Positions 8,052-16,717 of a stretch of DNA of 64,000 nt are shown one piece after another. The notes under the pieces were generated by a model. It searched no databases. It saw nothing but the letters and a program-made list of their open reading frames with translations, and was not told the DNA's origin. Made by a program: the position numbers and the translations under genes. This DNA is from Corallococcus caeni (lineage in GTDB: Bacteria; Myxococcota; Myxococcia; Myxococcales; Myxococcaceae): contig NZ_BTTW01000001.1 of NCBI RefSeq assembly GCF_036245865.1, positions 992,001 to 1,056,000 on the forward strand. Direction: 5' to 3'. How positions within the stretch are numbered: the first letter of the stretch is position 1; every line of letters starts with the position of its first letter.

Positions 8052-10412
8052 TCAGTCGAACTTCGCGCGGGCGAAGACGTCCCACAGCGTGCCCATGAAC
8101 ATGCCGCCGAAGCGCCGCATCGCGTCCGCCTGCTTCAGCGGTGACGACGTGCCCAGCACGGAGAACGTGGTGAGCTGCTGGAGGAAGTCCGGCAGGTGCA
8201 GGCGGATGATGCCGCTCGCCACGACGGGGCCGGAGCGCTCGTGGCCCTTGCGCAGCACGGTGTAGAGCGTGGACGTGTCGCTCCACACGTCGAAGCCCGC
8301 GTCGTCGTTGACCTCCTTGTAGCCATCCAGGAGGTACGGCTGGCCGTCCACGCCGGTGAAGGGCAGGAGGTACAGCATGCGCCGCTCGTAGAAGCGCTCC
8401 GTGCCCACGAAGAGGTTGAAGACGCCGTTCTCCACCGCCGCGCCCCCGGGCGGCGTGAAGCCGCGCAGGTTCAGCGTGCCCTGCACGATGCCGCCATGCG
8501 ACTCCTGCGCGAGGAAGCGGTCCAGGTTGGGCAGCGTGATGGTGACGACGAACTCCGCCGTCTGCCCCGCGCGCTGGCCCGCCCGCGCCGCCCCGTCGAA
8601 GTCGTCCGGGGCCGGGTGCCCCGGCTGGAGGAAGCCCTTCATCCGCTCCGTGAAGCGCAGGCCCACCACCGGCGTGGGAGACGCCACCGTGCCACCGGGC
8701 GGAATCACCACGTCGCCCAGCGGATCCGTCCCCGGCACCACCGGCGAGGCCACCGTCTCCACGTCCGGCATCATCCGCATGCTGGCGCGAGGCGGGTACG
8801 CGGGCGCAGCCTTCACGGGCGCGCGCTCCGGCGCCACCCAGCCCGGCGCGTCCTTCACCTGGCGGATGACCTGCTCCATGTTGCGCTCGGCCACGGCGGC
8901 GATGCTGGAGGACGGGTTGACGCCGATGCCCACCGGCAGCGCCGCGCCGTCCATCACGTACAGGCCGGGGTAGCCGTGCACCTCGCCGTCAGGCGTGAGG
9001 ACGCCGTACGCGGGCTCCTCCGCCATCGCGCAGCCGCCCAGGTTGTGCACGGACACCGGCAGGTGCAGCCGCTCCCAGAGCGGGTTGTACGCGGCGCGCG
9101 TGCCCAGCGCGCGGGCCACGTCCTCGCAGAGCTGTTCCTGCGTGCGGTACAGCGGCAGGTTCGCGGGCACGTCCCACTGCACCTGGAGCTCGCGGGTGAT
9201 GGGCGACAGCGACAGCCGGCCGTTGGACTTGTCCCGGCCCATGGCCAGGAAGACGGCCTGGAAGCGGCCCCGCTCGTTCTCGATGGAGGCCATCTCCTTC
9301 GAGCGCGTGCGCAGCACCTTCACCAGCTCGCGCTGGAGCAGGTCCGCCGGGAGCGTCATCGCGCGGTCCGGATCCATGGCGAGCATCAGCCCCGCCGCCT
9401 GCACCGGGTGCCCGCCCTCCTGGAAGAGGAACCAGGTCTTGTCCTTGCCCTGCCCTTCCTCCACCACCATGCCGGTGGTGATGGTGGGGCCCACCGCGGG
9501 GTCCCACGGCTCCTTCGTGTCGAAGGCGAAGGCGAGGAAGTCCCCGTTGGCGGAATAGCGCGAGCCCAGCCGCGCGCTCAGGTCCGGCAGTGTGCCGAGC
9601 ACGTCGCGGTTGCGCAGCAGCAGCTCCGTGGTGTTCACCGCGCCCGCGCACAGGAAGACGCGGCGCGCGTCCACGGTGCGCTGCATGCCGGCGCTGGCGT
9701 GGTCGGTGAAGGTGACGCGGTAGCCCGGCGACAGCGGCTCGATGCGCGTCACCTCCGCCTGCGTCGTGACCTCCGCGCCCCGCTGTTCGGCGACGGCCAG
9801 GTAGTTCAAGTCCAGCGTGTTCTTCGCGCGGCGGTTGCAGCCGATGTCGCACTCGCCGCAGTAGTTGCAGCCCTCCTGGAGCACGCCGAACTTGTTGGGC
9901 AGCGGCTCGCCCGCGGGGGTGAAGCGCACGGCGAGGTTCGGGTGGAAGAACTGCGCCTCGCGGCCCAGCTTCTTGGCCACCTCCTGCATCCGCTTCGTCT
10001 TGGGCGGCAGGCCGCGCGCCGAGGCCGTGATGGGCTGCACGTCCAGCATGTGCGCCACCAGGTCGTAGTACGGATCCAACGCCTCCCGGCTATAGCCCTC
10101 CGGCCACCCGGACGCGAACACCTCCGCGGGCGGGCGCAGGTGCACGTTGGCGTAGATGAGCGAGCCGCCGCCGTACCCCGCGGCCTGCACGATGCTCATC
10201 CCCTTGAGGAACTTGATGTCGAAGAGGCCCTGCCGGTGCTGATACAGCCAGCCGTTGCGGGGGTCCTCGAAGTCACGAGGGAAGCTGCCCTTCGGGTAGC
10301 GCAGTCCGCGTTCGAGCACGCGCACGGTCAGGCCCGCCTGCGCGAGCCGACAGGCCGCCACCGCGCCGCCAAACCCGGTGCCGATGACCAGGGCGTCGTA
10401 TGCCGGTGCCAT
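8052..10412 (-). CDS. GMC family FAD oxidoreductase with extra C-terminal domain
   Basis: 786 residues; first gene of the operon. The N-terminal half is a paralogue of the next gene: VIGTGFGGAVAACRLAQAG (FAD), GYGGGSLIYANVHLRPP, the same CX2CX2CX3C cluster (CNYCGECDIGC, about 175-185), NLGGCAMAE and the closing FAD segment near 520. A Pro-rich linker (about 570-620) is followed by a roughly 170-residue beta-rich domain (FVVTITLPNLDRFL to LQQLTTFSVLG) also seen attached to other GMC proteins; its role is unknown. It lies divergent to the kinase gene at 10664, with 251 bases between starts that should hold both promoters. The substrate is not determinable; sterol or lipid alcohols are likely. 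Confidence 0.85.
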   Translation of the reverse strand: MAPAYDALVIGTGFGGAVAACRLAQAGLTVRVLERGLRYPKGSFPRDFEDPRNGWLYQHRQGLFDIKFLKGMSIVQAAGYGGGSLIYANVHLRPPAEVFASGWPEGYSREALDPYYDLVAHMLDVQPITASARGLPPKTKRMQEVAKKLGREAQFFHPNLAVRFTPAGEPLPNKFGVLQEGCNYCGECDIGCNRRAKNTLDLNYLAVAEQRGAEVTTQAEVTRIEPLSPGYRVTFTDHASAGMQRTVDARRVFLCAGAVNTTELLLRNRDVLGTLPDLSARLGSRYSANGDFLAFAFDTKEPWDPAVGPTITTGMVVEEGQGKDKTWFLFQEGGHPVQAAGLMLAMDPDRAMTLPADLLQRELVKVLRTRSKEMASIENERGRFQAVFLAMGRDKSNGRLSLSPITRELQVQWDVPANLPLYRTQEQLCEDVARALGTRAAYNPLWERLHLPVSVHNLGGCAMAEEPAYGVLTPDGEVHGYPGLYVMDGAALPVGIGVNPSSSIAAVAERNMEQVIRQVKDAPGWVAPERAPVKAAPAYPPRASMRMMPDVETVASPVVPGTDPLGDVVIPPGGTVASPTPVVGLRFTERMKGFLQPGHPAPDDFDGAARAGQRAGQTAEFVVTITLPNLDRFLAQESHGGIVQGTLNLRGFTPPGGAAVENGVFNLFVGTERFYERRMLYLLPFTGVDGQPYLLDGYKEVNDDAGFDVWSDTSTLYTVLRKGHERSGPVVASGIIRLHLPDFLQQLTTFSVLGTSSPLKQADAMRRFGGMFMGTLWDVFARAKFD

Positions 10413-10663
10413 GTTCCCCCTCGGGTGCGATCCCTGGGGAGCAGGGATGCAGAAGCGCGACCCGGGAACGTCCAGGAAAGGACGGACCTGACTCTACAAC
10501 GGGTCCCCCCCGTTTCCTTGAGGCCCTCCCCCCTCCGTGGATCCACATTTTCCCCTCTGAAGAACCGCATTCCTTGAAGAGCACGGATCCATCAGCGGGC
10601 GGGCGGGCAACCGGCGTGTTTGGACGCGGGACGTCATGGACCTGGACCGGTAGCATCGAGCCC

Positions 10664-12463
10664 ATGCGACCGGCCCTGGAGCACGAGCCATTCTCAGAGG
10701 CGGCAGCTCCGGCGGCGGATCCGCTGGTGGGGTCGAAGATTGGCGAGTTCGTCATCCGGGAACGCGTGGGCGCGGGCGGGATGGGGGTCGTCTATCGGGC
10801 GGAGCACCCGCTGATTGGCAAGCACGCGGCCATCAAGGTGATGCGCGCGGAGCTGGTGTCCCCGGAGCAGGAGCAGCGGTTGCTGGTAGAGGCGCGGGCG
10901 GTCAACGCCATCCGGCATCCGGGCGTCCTGGACATCTTCAACTTCGGGACGCTGCCGGACTGCCGGCCGTACGTGGTGATGGAACTGCTCCAGGGCCAGT
11001 CGCTCGCGGACCGGCTGCGCGAGCGGGACCGGATGGACGTGGGGACGGCGGCGTGGGTGTTGGATCAGGTCCTGGCCGCGCTGGGCGCCGCGCACCGGGC
11101 GGGGGTGGTGCACCGCGACCTGAAGCCCGCGAACGTGTTCCTGATGGAGCAGCCGGACGCGGCGCCGTTGATCAAGCTGGTGGATTTCGGCATCGCCAAG
11201 GTGATGCAGGAGCAGGACGCGCAGGCAGGGGCGGACGGCTCCACGGTGGGGACGCCGGACTTCATGGCCCCGGAGCAGATTCGCGGTGGCGAAGTGGGCC
11301 CGGCCGCGGACCTCTACGCGCTGGGGGTGATGGCATTCCAGATGCTCACGGGCACCCGGCCGTTCCAGGGTGACAACGTGCAGGTGATGTTCGCGCACGT
11401 CGAGCGGATCCCTCCCCGGGTGTCGTCGCGGGTGGAGGGGATTCCGCCGGAGCTCGATGATCTGGTGTTCCAGTTGATGGAGAAGGAGCCCGCGAAGCGG
11501 CCTGAGTCCGCGACCGCCGTGCGGATGAAGCTCCGGGGGCTGGCGCGACCGCCCGCGAGCCTGGAGACAGAGGCAGCACCGCCGCCGAGCGCGGAGTCAC
11601 GGGCGGTACCGCAGGGGATCACGGCCGTCTCGCCGCCGGTTCGCCGGAGCAGGATGTCCATCGCGGTGGCTGCGCTCGTTGGGATGGCGCTGCTGGGGGT
11701 GGGTTACGGGTGGGGGACGCATTCAGGGAAGCCGGAGCAGCCGCAGGTGATGGCGCCTCCGCGGCCTTCCGAGCCGGTGAAGGTGGAGACACTGCCCGTG
11801 GAGCCATCGCCGGTCCTGGCGGCGCAGGTCCCTGTCGAGGCGCCGCCCGAGGTCATCGAGGAGGCAGCGCAGGCGGAGACGGCGACAGCGACCCTGGCGA
11901 AGTCCACGAAGTTGCCGCCCTTACCGGCGGAGACTCCCTCCGAGAAGAAGATGGAGCAGCGGCAGGCAGTTCTGTTCACGCTGCTGCTGGCGCGAGCGAA
12001 GGACGTGGATGCGGACGGAGCACTGCGCGGCAGGCTGCTGCAGCAGTACCGGGCCGCCGCCGAAGCAAAGACAGACTCCGAGCGGACGCGCATCCATGTC
12101 GCGTTGGATGACATCGAGAAGGAGCTGACCCAGCGCATCGCGCTGCACGACGCGCCCCCGAAGATTGTCACCGTCGCCGTTGCTCCTCCAAAGCAGCCCC
12201 GGGTCCCGGCGCTCGTGATTCCCAGACTCCCCACCCTGCCCCAGGGCAATGCCTCCGAGCAGCGGTTGGCCCAGCGCATGGACAAGCTGGTGGCGGAGCT
12301 GCGCACGCGCACGCAGAATCAGGACGTCGCGCCGGAGCTCACGAAGCAGCTGGTGGACATCTACAAGTCCGCGGCGAACGCCACGACCGCCACCGAGCGC
12401 ATGACCGTGCATCAATCGCTGGATGCGTGGCAGGAGCGCCTGACGTCGCGCTTCCCCCGCTGA
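10664..12463 (+). CDS. Membrane Ser/Thr protein kinase (Hanks type), copy 1
   Basis: 599 residues from ATG 10664. The cytoplasmic kinase domain (about 27-295) has glycine loop GAGGMGVVYRA, Lys58 in AAIKVM, catalytic loop HRDLKPAN (D152), DFG (VDFGIAK) and APE (MAPEQIRGG), so all catalytic residues are present. A single membrane segment at about 332-350 is followed by a Pro-rich stretch and an extracytoplasmic helical region with two related 65-residue units: 427-492, and 531-597 ending in DAWQERL. The sensed signal is unknown. The next gene is a close paralogue with the same architecture, 150 bases downstream. Longer upstream in-frame starts exist, but homology to copy 2 begins after this Met. 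Confidence 0.9.
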   Translation: MRPALEHEPFSEAAAPAADPLVGSKIGEFVIRERVGAGGMGVVYRAEHPLIGKHAAIKVMRAELVSPEQEQRLLVEARAVNAIRHPGVLDIFNFGTLPDCRPYVVMELLQGQSLADRLRERDRMDVGTAAWVLDQVLAALGAAHRAGVVHRDLKPANVFLMEQPDAAPLIKLVDFGIAKVMQEQDAQAGADGSTVGTPDFMAPEQIRGGEVGPAADLYALGVMAFQMLTGTRPFQGDNVQVMFAHVERIPPRVSSRVEGIPPELDDLVFQLMEKEPAKRPESATAVRMKLRGLARPPASLETEAAPPPSAESRAVPQGITAVSPPVRRSRMSIAVAALVGMALLGVGYGWGTHSGKPEQPQVMAPPRPSEPVKVETLPVEPSPVLAAQVPVEAPPEVIEEAAQAETATATLAKSTKLPPLPAETPSEKKMEQRQAVLFTLLLARAKDVDADGALRGRLLQQYRAAAEAKTDSERTRIHVALDDIEKELTQRIALHDAPPKIVTVAVAPPKQPRVPALVIPRLPTLPQGNASEQRLAQRMDKLVAELRTRTQNQDVAPELTKQLVDIYKSAANATTATERMTVHQSLDAWQERLTSRFPR

Positions 12464-12613
12464 TCAACGGCAGCTGGGAGGAAAAGGACCGGGTCACTGG
12501 AAGTAAGGGGAAACCCGCGTCGACTGGCCGACGAGCAAACAACCGGCAAGCCCCCAGGGCACGCGACGGCGTCCCCTGGCTCGCGGTACTGTCACCGCAA
12601 AACGGGCTTTCCC

Positions 12614-14452
12614 ATGAAGACGCGAAGAATTCCGGAGACGGGGGCGCACCGGGCCCTGACGGAGCGGGAGGTGCCGGTGGCCATGGCCCCCCCTGCGCCG
12701 AAGGTGGATCCGCTGCTGGGGGCGCAGCTGGGCGAGTTCCTCATCCAGGAGCGCATTGGCGCGGGTGGCATGGGGGTGGTGTACCGGGCGGAGCACCCCA
12801 TCATCGGCAAGCAGGCCGCGGTGAAGGTGTTGCGCGCGGAGCTGATGTCGCCGGAGCAGGAGCAGCGGCTGGTGGTGGAGGCGCGGTCGGTCAACGCCAT
12901 CCGGCACCCGGGCATCCTGGACATCTTCAACTTCGGGACGCTGCCGGACGGCCGGCCCTATGTGGTGATGGAGCTGCTTCAGGGCCAGTCGCTCGCGGAG
13001 GTGTTGCGCGCGCGAGGACGGCTGGACGTGGGGACTGCGGTCTGGATGCTGGATCAGATCCTCTCGCCATTGGGGGCGGCGCACCGGGCGGGAGTGGTGC
13101 ACCGCGATTTGAAGCCCGCGAACGTGTTCATGGTGGAGCGGCCGGACGCGGCGCCCACGCTCAAGCTGGTCGACTTCGGCATCGCCAAGGTGCTGCAGTC
13201 GCAAGACGGACTGACGCACGCGGACGGCTCCGTGCTGGGGACGCCGGACTTCATGGCCCCGGAGCAGATCCGTGGCGGCACGGTGGGCCCGGCCACGGAC
13301 CTGTACGCGCTGGGCGTGATGGCGTTCCAGATGCTCACCGGCGCGCGGCCCTTCCAGGGTGAGAACGTGCAGGTGATGTTCGCGCACGTCGAACAAGCGC
13401 CACTGTCGCCCTCGTCGATGGTGGAGGGCATTCCGCCGGAGCTTGATGCGCTGGTGCTCCAGTTGCTGGAGAAGGCGCCTGCGAAGCGGCCTGCCTCCGC
13501 GGAAGAGGTGCGGCAGCGATTGAAGGCGCTTTCGTTGGGGCGGTCTCCGGGCACGCTGGGGCTTGGAGTACCCGCGGTGCAGAAGCGGGAGGAGCCCACG
13601 TCTCCCACGTCTCCCACGGCGCCCCGGCCGCCGGGGCTCGCGGCATTGCTCGCGGACCGCCGGAAGGTGGCACCGCTCGTGGCGGCGGCGGTCGCTGGGG
13701 TCATGGTAACGGGCGCGGGGCTCTGGTGGCTGACGCGGCCTGGGGAGACGCCTCCGCTCGTGGTGCAACGTCCGCCCGTGCCCGTTGCGCCAGTGGTGGC
13801 GGCGCCAGCACCAGTGGCTCCAGTGACTCCGACTCCGGTCGTGCCGAGCGAGCCCGTGCAGGAGGCGCATGAGGAAGTGGAGGCGACGTCCGAGACGGAG
13901 GGCAAGGCCTCCGGACTGCCTCCGCTGCCAGTGGCGACAGCATCCGAGAAGAAGCTGGCGCGGCGGCTGTTCGGGTTGTTCAAGCAGCAGCGCGCAAGGG
14001 CGAAGGACGTGGACGCGGAGGGAGAGCTGCGCGGAAAGTTGATCCAGCAGTACCGCGCAGCCGTGGACGCGACGAAGGAGTCCGAACGCGCGCGCATCCA
14101 TCTGGCGCTCGATGGTATCGAGAAGGAGCTGACCCAACGCATCGCGCGGCACGACGCGCCCCCGGTGGTCGTCGTTCCGGAGATGCCCAAGGTTCCGCCG
14201 CTCGTGCTGCCCCCGCTGCCTGGCCTGCCCCGGACCAACGCCTCCGAGCAGCGGCTGGCCCAACGGTTGGACAAACTGGTGGCGGAGCTGCGCAAGCGCA
14301 CCCAGGGTCAGGACGTCGCGCCGGACCTCGTGCGCAAGCTGGTGGGCCTCTACACGGATGCCGCGAAGGCCGAGACCGCCACCGAGCGCATGGACGTGAA
14401 CAAGGCGCTGGATGCGTGGCAGGAGCAGTTGAAGGCTCGCTTCCCGAAGTGA
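12614..14452 (+). CDS. Membrane Ser/Thr protein kinase (Hanks type), copy 2
   Basis: 612 residues. Kinase domain at about 40-310 with GAGGMGVVYRA, Lys71, HRDLKPANVF, VDFGIAKVL and MAPEQIRGG. A membrane segment follows near 355-375 (AAVAGVMVTGAGLWWL), then a Pro/Val-rich linker and two helical repeat units like those of copy 1 (EKKLARRLFGLFKQQRARAK and EQRLAQRLDKLVAELRKRTQ). The N-terminal 25 residues are not shared with copy 1; an ATG at 12683 with GGGAGG upstream is an alternative start. Similarity to copy 1 runs over nearly the whole protein, so this is a recent tandem duplication. The linker before the membrane is the least conserved part. Confidence 0.9.
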   Translation: MKTRRIPETGAHRALTEREVPVAMAPPAPKVDPLLGAQLGEFLIQERIGAGGMGVVYRAEHPIIGKQAAVKVLRAELMSPEQEQRLVVEARSVNAIRHPGILDIFNFGTLPDGRPYVVMELLQGQSLAEVLRARGRLDVGTAVWMLDQILSPLGAAHRAGVVHRDLKPANVFMVERPDAAPTLKLVDFGIAKVLQSQDGLTHADGSVLGTPDFMAPEQIRGGTVGPATDLYALGVMAFQMLTGARPFQGENVQVMFAHVEQAPLSPSSMVEGIPPELDALVLQLLEKAPAKRPASAEEVRQRLKALSLGRSPGTLGLGVPAVQKREEPTSPTSPTAPRPPGLAALLADRRKVAPLVAAAVAGVMVTGAGLWWLTRPGETPPLVVQRPPVPVAPVVAAPAPVAPVTPTPVVPSEPVQEAHEEVEATSETEGKASGLPPLPVATASEKKLARRLFGLFKQQRARAKDVDAEGELRGKLIQQYRAAVDATKESERARIHLALDGIEKELTQRIARHDAPPVVVVPEMPKVPPLVLPPLPGLPRTNASEQRLAQRLDKLVAELRKRTQGQDVAPDLVRKLVGLYTDAAKAETATERMDVNKALDAWQEQLKARFPK

Positions 14453-14796
14453 GCCTCCAAACAGGTTCGGCGCCGGGTTCGTCGTGCAGCACGGCTTCCG
14501 TGTTTTGCTACGCGCTGTAAGGATACACTCCTGTCACGCAAGCTAGCGATCACGTATCGCAAGACGGCGTCGACGCGAATGAATAGGAATCACCTATCTG
14601 CTGCCTATGATCCGGACCTCAATTCCTTCAAGCAGTGGTGAATTAATTTAAATCGCCAGTGTCGGAAACGAGCGCGTTGCACCACCAACGAACTGGCCCA
14701 GGCGAAGAGGCAATGCCGCGCAGCGAGCGATGCACATTGGGGACGCTCGCCGCGTGGCCCTGCCATTACTTCTCCTTCAGTCAATGAATCTCGGCG
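14453..14796. other. Intergenic region between convergent genes, no gene seen
   Basis: 344 bases between the second kinase and a convergent hypothetical gene. G+C falls sharply here and stays low to about 16.6 kb. A short inverted repeat (GCGAT at 14546, ATCGC at 14556, five-base loop) is present but has no T-run, so I do not call it a terminator. No open frame with coding character, tRNA or transposase remnant was found. Confidence 0.4.
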
Positions 14797-15510
14797 TCAG
14801 TACTTTGCTGTGTATTCACCCACAGAGGTTCCCTTAACCATCTTTACCCGAAGGAACTGATCTTTACGGTGTTCAAAGGCTTCCTTGAGGCTTCGATGGA
14901 CGGACTGTGCCACCTCATTCGGATCGTAGTCGCCCCCGGGCTTGCCACTGATGGTAAGGAGATGATTGGCATACTCCATAGCGGCATCGGGGTACTTGCG
15001 CTTGATTGCATCGCGCGTGACCGCTTCAGCTTTCTCAAACTCGTCTTTCGACAGGACACCGTATTTAAGGGAGAGCTCGTCATCGGGAACAATGGGGCGC
15101 GCGAATCGATTCTTTGTATCAACCTCAAAGAAAATTCCGAGCTGCCCATCGTTGGCGGGATTGGACCATTCGAAGCTAACCAAGTAGAGCCCTCCCTCTA
15201 CCTCCTTCGCACTCCATCCCTTTACAACAAGAACTCCACGAGCATCGCGGAATCGTGACTGGGCAAGGCTATCCAGCATGTCCTCCTCCGATATGTTCAG
15301 GTAGTGCTTCGCCATACCGGCGAAGTCTTCGACACCAGTCTGCATGCTTTGCCGAGCCAATGACACCGCCAACTCACCGCCTGTGAGCGGAACTGGCCGG
15401 AAGAATTTATACCCTACGCCAACGACACCAAGTGCCACGGCGGCAATAAGCAAGGAATTAATGAGCGTCTTGGCGGCAGATAGGAAAATAGATTTCATAC
15501 TCTCTGGCAT
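14797..15510 (-). CDS. Hypothetical membrane-anchored protein
   Basis: 237 residues from ATG 15510, preceded by GGGGGAA at good spacing. One N-terminal membrane helix (about 15-34, INSLLIAAVALGVVGVGYKF) is followed by a soluble, presumably periplasmic domain with mixed alpha/beta character and no Cys. I do not recognise the family. G+C is about 47-50%, unlike flanking genes, and codon use resembles the left-edge island, so transfer is likely. It diverges from the next gene with about 297 bases between starts; no clear promoter elements were identified in that gap. Confidence 0.6.
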   Translation of the reverse strand: MPESMKSIFLSAAKTLINSLLIAAVALGVVGVGYKFFRPVPLTGGELAVSLARQSMQTGVEDFAGMAKHYLNISEEDMLDSLAQSRFRDARGVLVVKGWSAKEVEGGLYLVSFEWSNPANDGQLGIFFEVDTKNRFARPIVPDDELSLKYGVLSKDEFEKAEAVTRDAIKRKYPDAAMEYANHLLTISGKPGGDYDPNEVAQSVHRSLKEAFEHRKDQFLRVKMVKGTSVGEYTAKY

Positions 15511-15807
15511 TGATTTCCCCCGATGGAATCAGCGTGGACATCAATCAGGGAGCCTATCATGCTCCTGGCCCAAGCTGCCTCGCCGACTCCCCTGCTTCGA
15601 CCAGCACCGCATCGTTCCTAGCGGGGCTCGCGGTCGCTACAGCCTTGCGGCGTGAAATCATTGGACCTCACAACTTCGCATCTTGCTCCTTAGAACCAGC
15701 ATTAGATGCCAAGGTCAACCTCTGCTATAAAAACTTAGATGCACCGGACGCCCCACCGGAAATAGACTTCGGTGGTTCCACTTGGACGACAGCTCACTCA
15801 AGAGACT

Positions 15808-16371
15808 ATGTGGCTCATTATTTCACTAGGAATGGCGGTCGTCGGCGGGCTGATCGCACCGTTCTGCCTGAGGCTTCACTGCACCGGCCTTTGGCTGGGC
15901 AAGGTTCTGGTTGATCCAATAGCAAGCAAGGCCATGCCCAACGGGCTTCAAAACGCAGTCACCGACGGATGGCCAAGCAGTCTCGTAGCAGGCGTCAATA
16001 TTTTTAGATTCGCGGCAGTGATAACTGCACTTCTGCACGCATGGTGGGCGCCCATACCGGTATTTATCCTGGGGTCATGGACATCTGCGTTTGTCGCACG
16101 AACGCAGTTGGCACCCGTTGCGCTGGAACGATACATCAGCATTCTAGTAATCCACGCACAGCAACGAAGCGACCGTTTCAGGAGTCGAGGCGACGTAGAG
16201 CGGGCTCAACTTGCAGGCGATCTAGCGAGTTCGCTCGAAGAGATCCTCATGATGTACCTGGGCCAGGACGTGGGTGCCCCAGATTTCACCACCGCGCGAG
16301 AAGCCCCATTCGGAGACGGGAGTTATCTGCTCCGACAAGCTCAAAGTAGAGCGCATATAATGCCAATGTGA
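15808..16371 (+). CDS. Hypothetical protein with two membrane segments
   Basis: 187 residues from ATG 15808 (a GTG at 15772 is in frame). Hydrophobic segments lie at about 1-20 (MWLIISLGMAVVGGLIAP) and about 67-97 (RFAAVITALLHAWWAPIPVF), followed by a charged helical cytoplasmic tail. It is an orphan with no recognised domain. Base composition is low in G+C like its divergent neighbour. The two could form a small membrane unit, but that is only positional inference. The start choice is uncertain because the ribosome binding site (AAGAG) is weak. Confidence 0.5.
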   Translation: MWLIISLGMAVVGGLIAPFCLRLHCTGLWLGKVLVDPIASKAMPNGLQNAVTDGWPSSLVAGVNIFRFAAVITALLHAWWAPIPVFILGSWTSAFVARTQLAPVALERYISILVIHAQQRSDRFRSRGDVERAQLAGDLASSLEEILMMYLGQDVGAPDFTTAREAPFGDGSYLLRQAQSRAHIMPM

Positions 16372-16717
16372 TTTTTCATCTACCTGGAGGCGGCCTGTGT
16401 GCAAGGTAGGGTTGTCAAGACATCGGGTTGGCGAAAACCCCAACAATGAAGCCCCTCACTCCAGCCATAGGTGAAGAGTGCACTGTCCATATCCGACCTG
16501 CGAATGGCCCCACACTTCTGCCGTTATGCTAACTGAGAATTCTTCCCCATTGGGATGCAGGGCTGGTCATCCGCAGGCGTCTCGCGCAACTACCTGCGCA
16601 GGGTGACAGGTACATTGAGCCCGGACTCAAGCGGCCGTAGCGCTCAGCCCTCGCCGGATGCTACGCGTCGTCTCACTCGACGCCAACTTGAAGGCGATCC
16701 AGAGTCGAAGCAATCGT
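16372..16717. other. Intergenic region, right edge of low-G+C patch
   Basis: 346 bases between convergent genes. Composition is low up to about 16,640 and becomes GC-rich near 16,700. No gene, RNA or recognisable transposon end is seen. Short open frames here have no coding character. Confidence 0.35.

Larger units (their letters stand above)
10664..14452 (+). repeat. Tandem gene duplication of a membrane kinase
   Basis: The two kinase genes are direct repeats. Long stretches of the catalytic domain are nearly identical in protein (for example SPEQEQRL, NAIRHPG, DIFNFGTLPD, LLQGQSLA, FQGxNVQVMFAHVE) and very similar in DNA. The membrane-proximal linker and first 20-30 residues diverge. The unit repeats with about 1.95 kb periodicity. 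Confidence 0.85.

Noticed and set aside
10537..10546. Palindrome GTGGATCCAC in the divergent region before the kinase gene
   Set aside because: Single short palindrome without partner or known operator match.
14546..14560. Inverted repeat GCGAT/ATCGC with five-base loop
   Set aside because: Too short and without T-run; not a credible terminator or recombination site.
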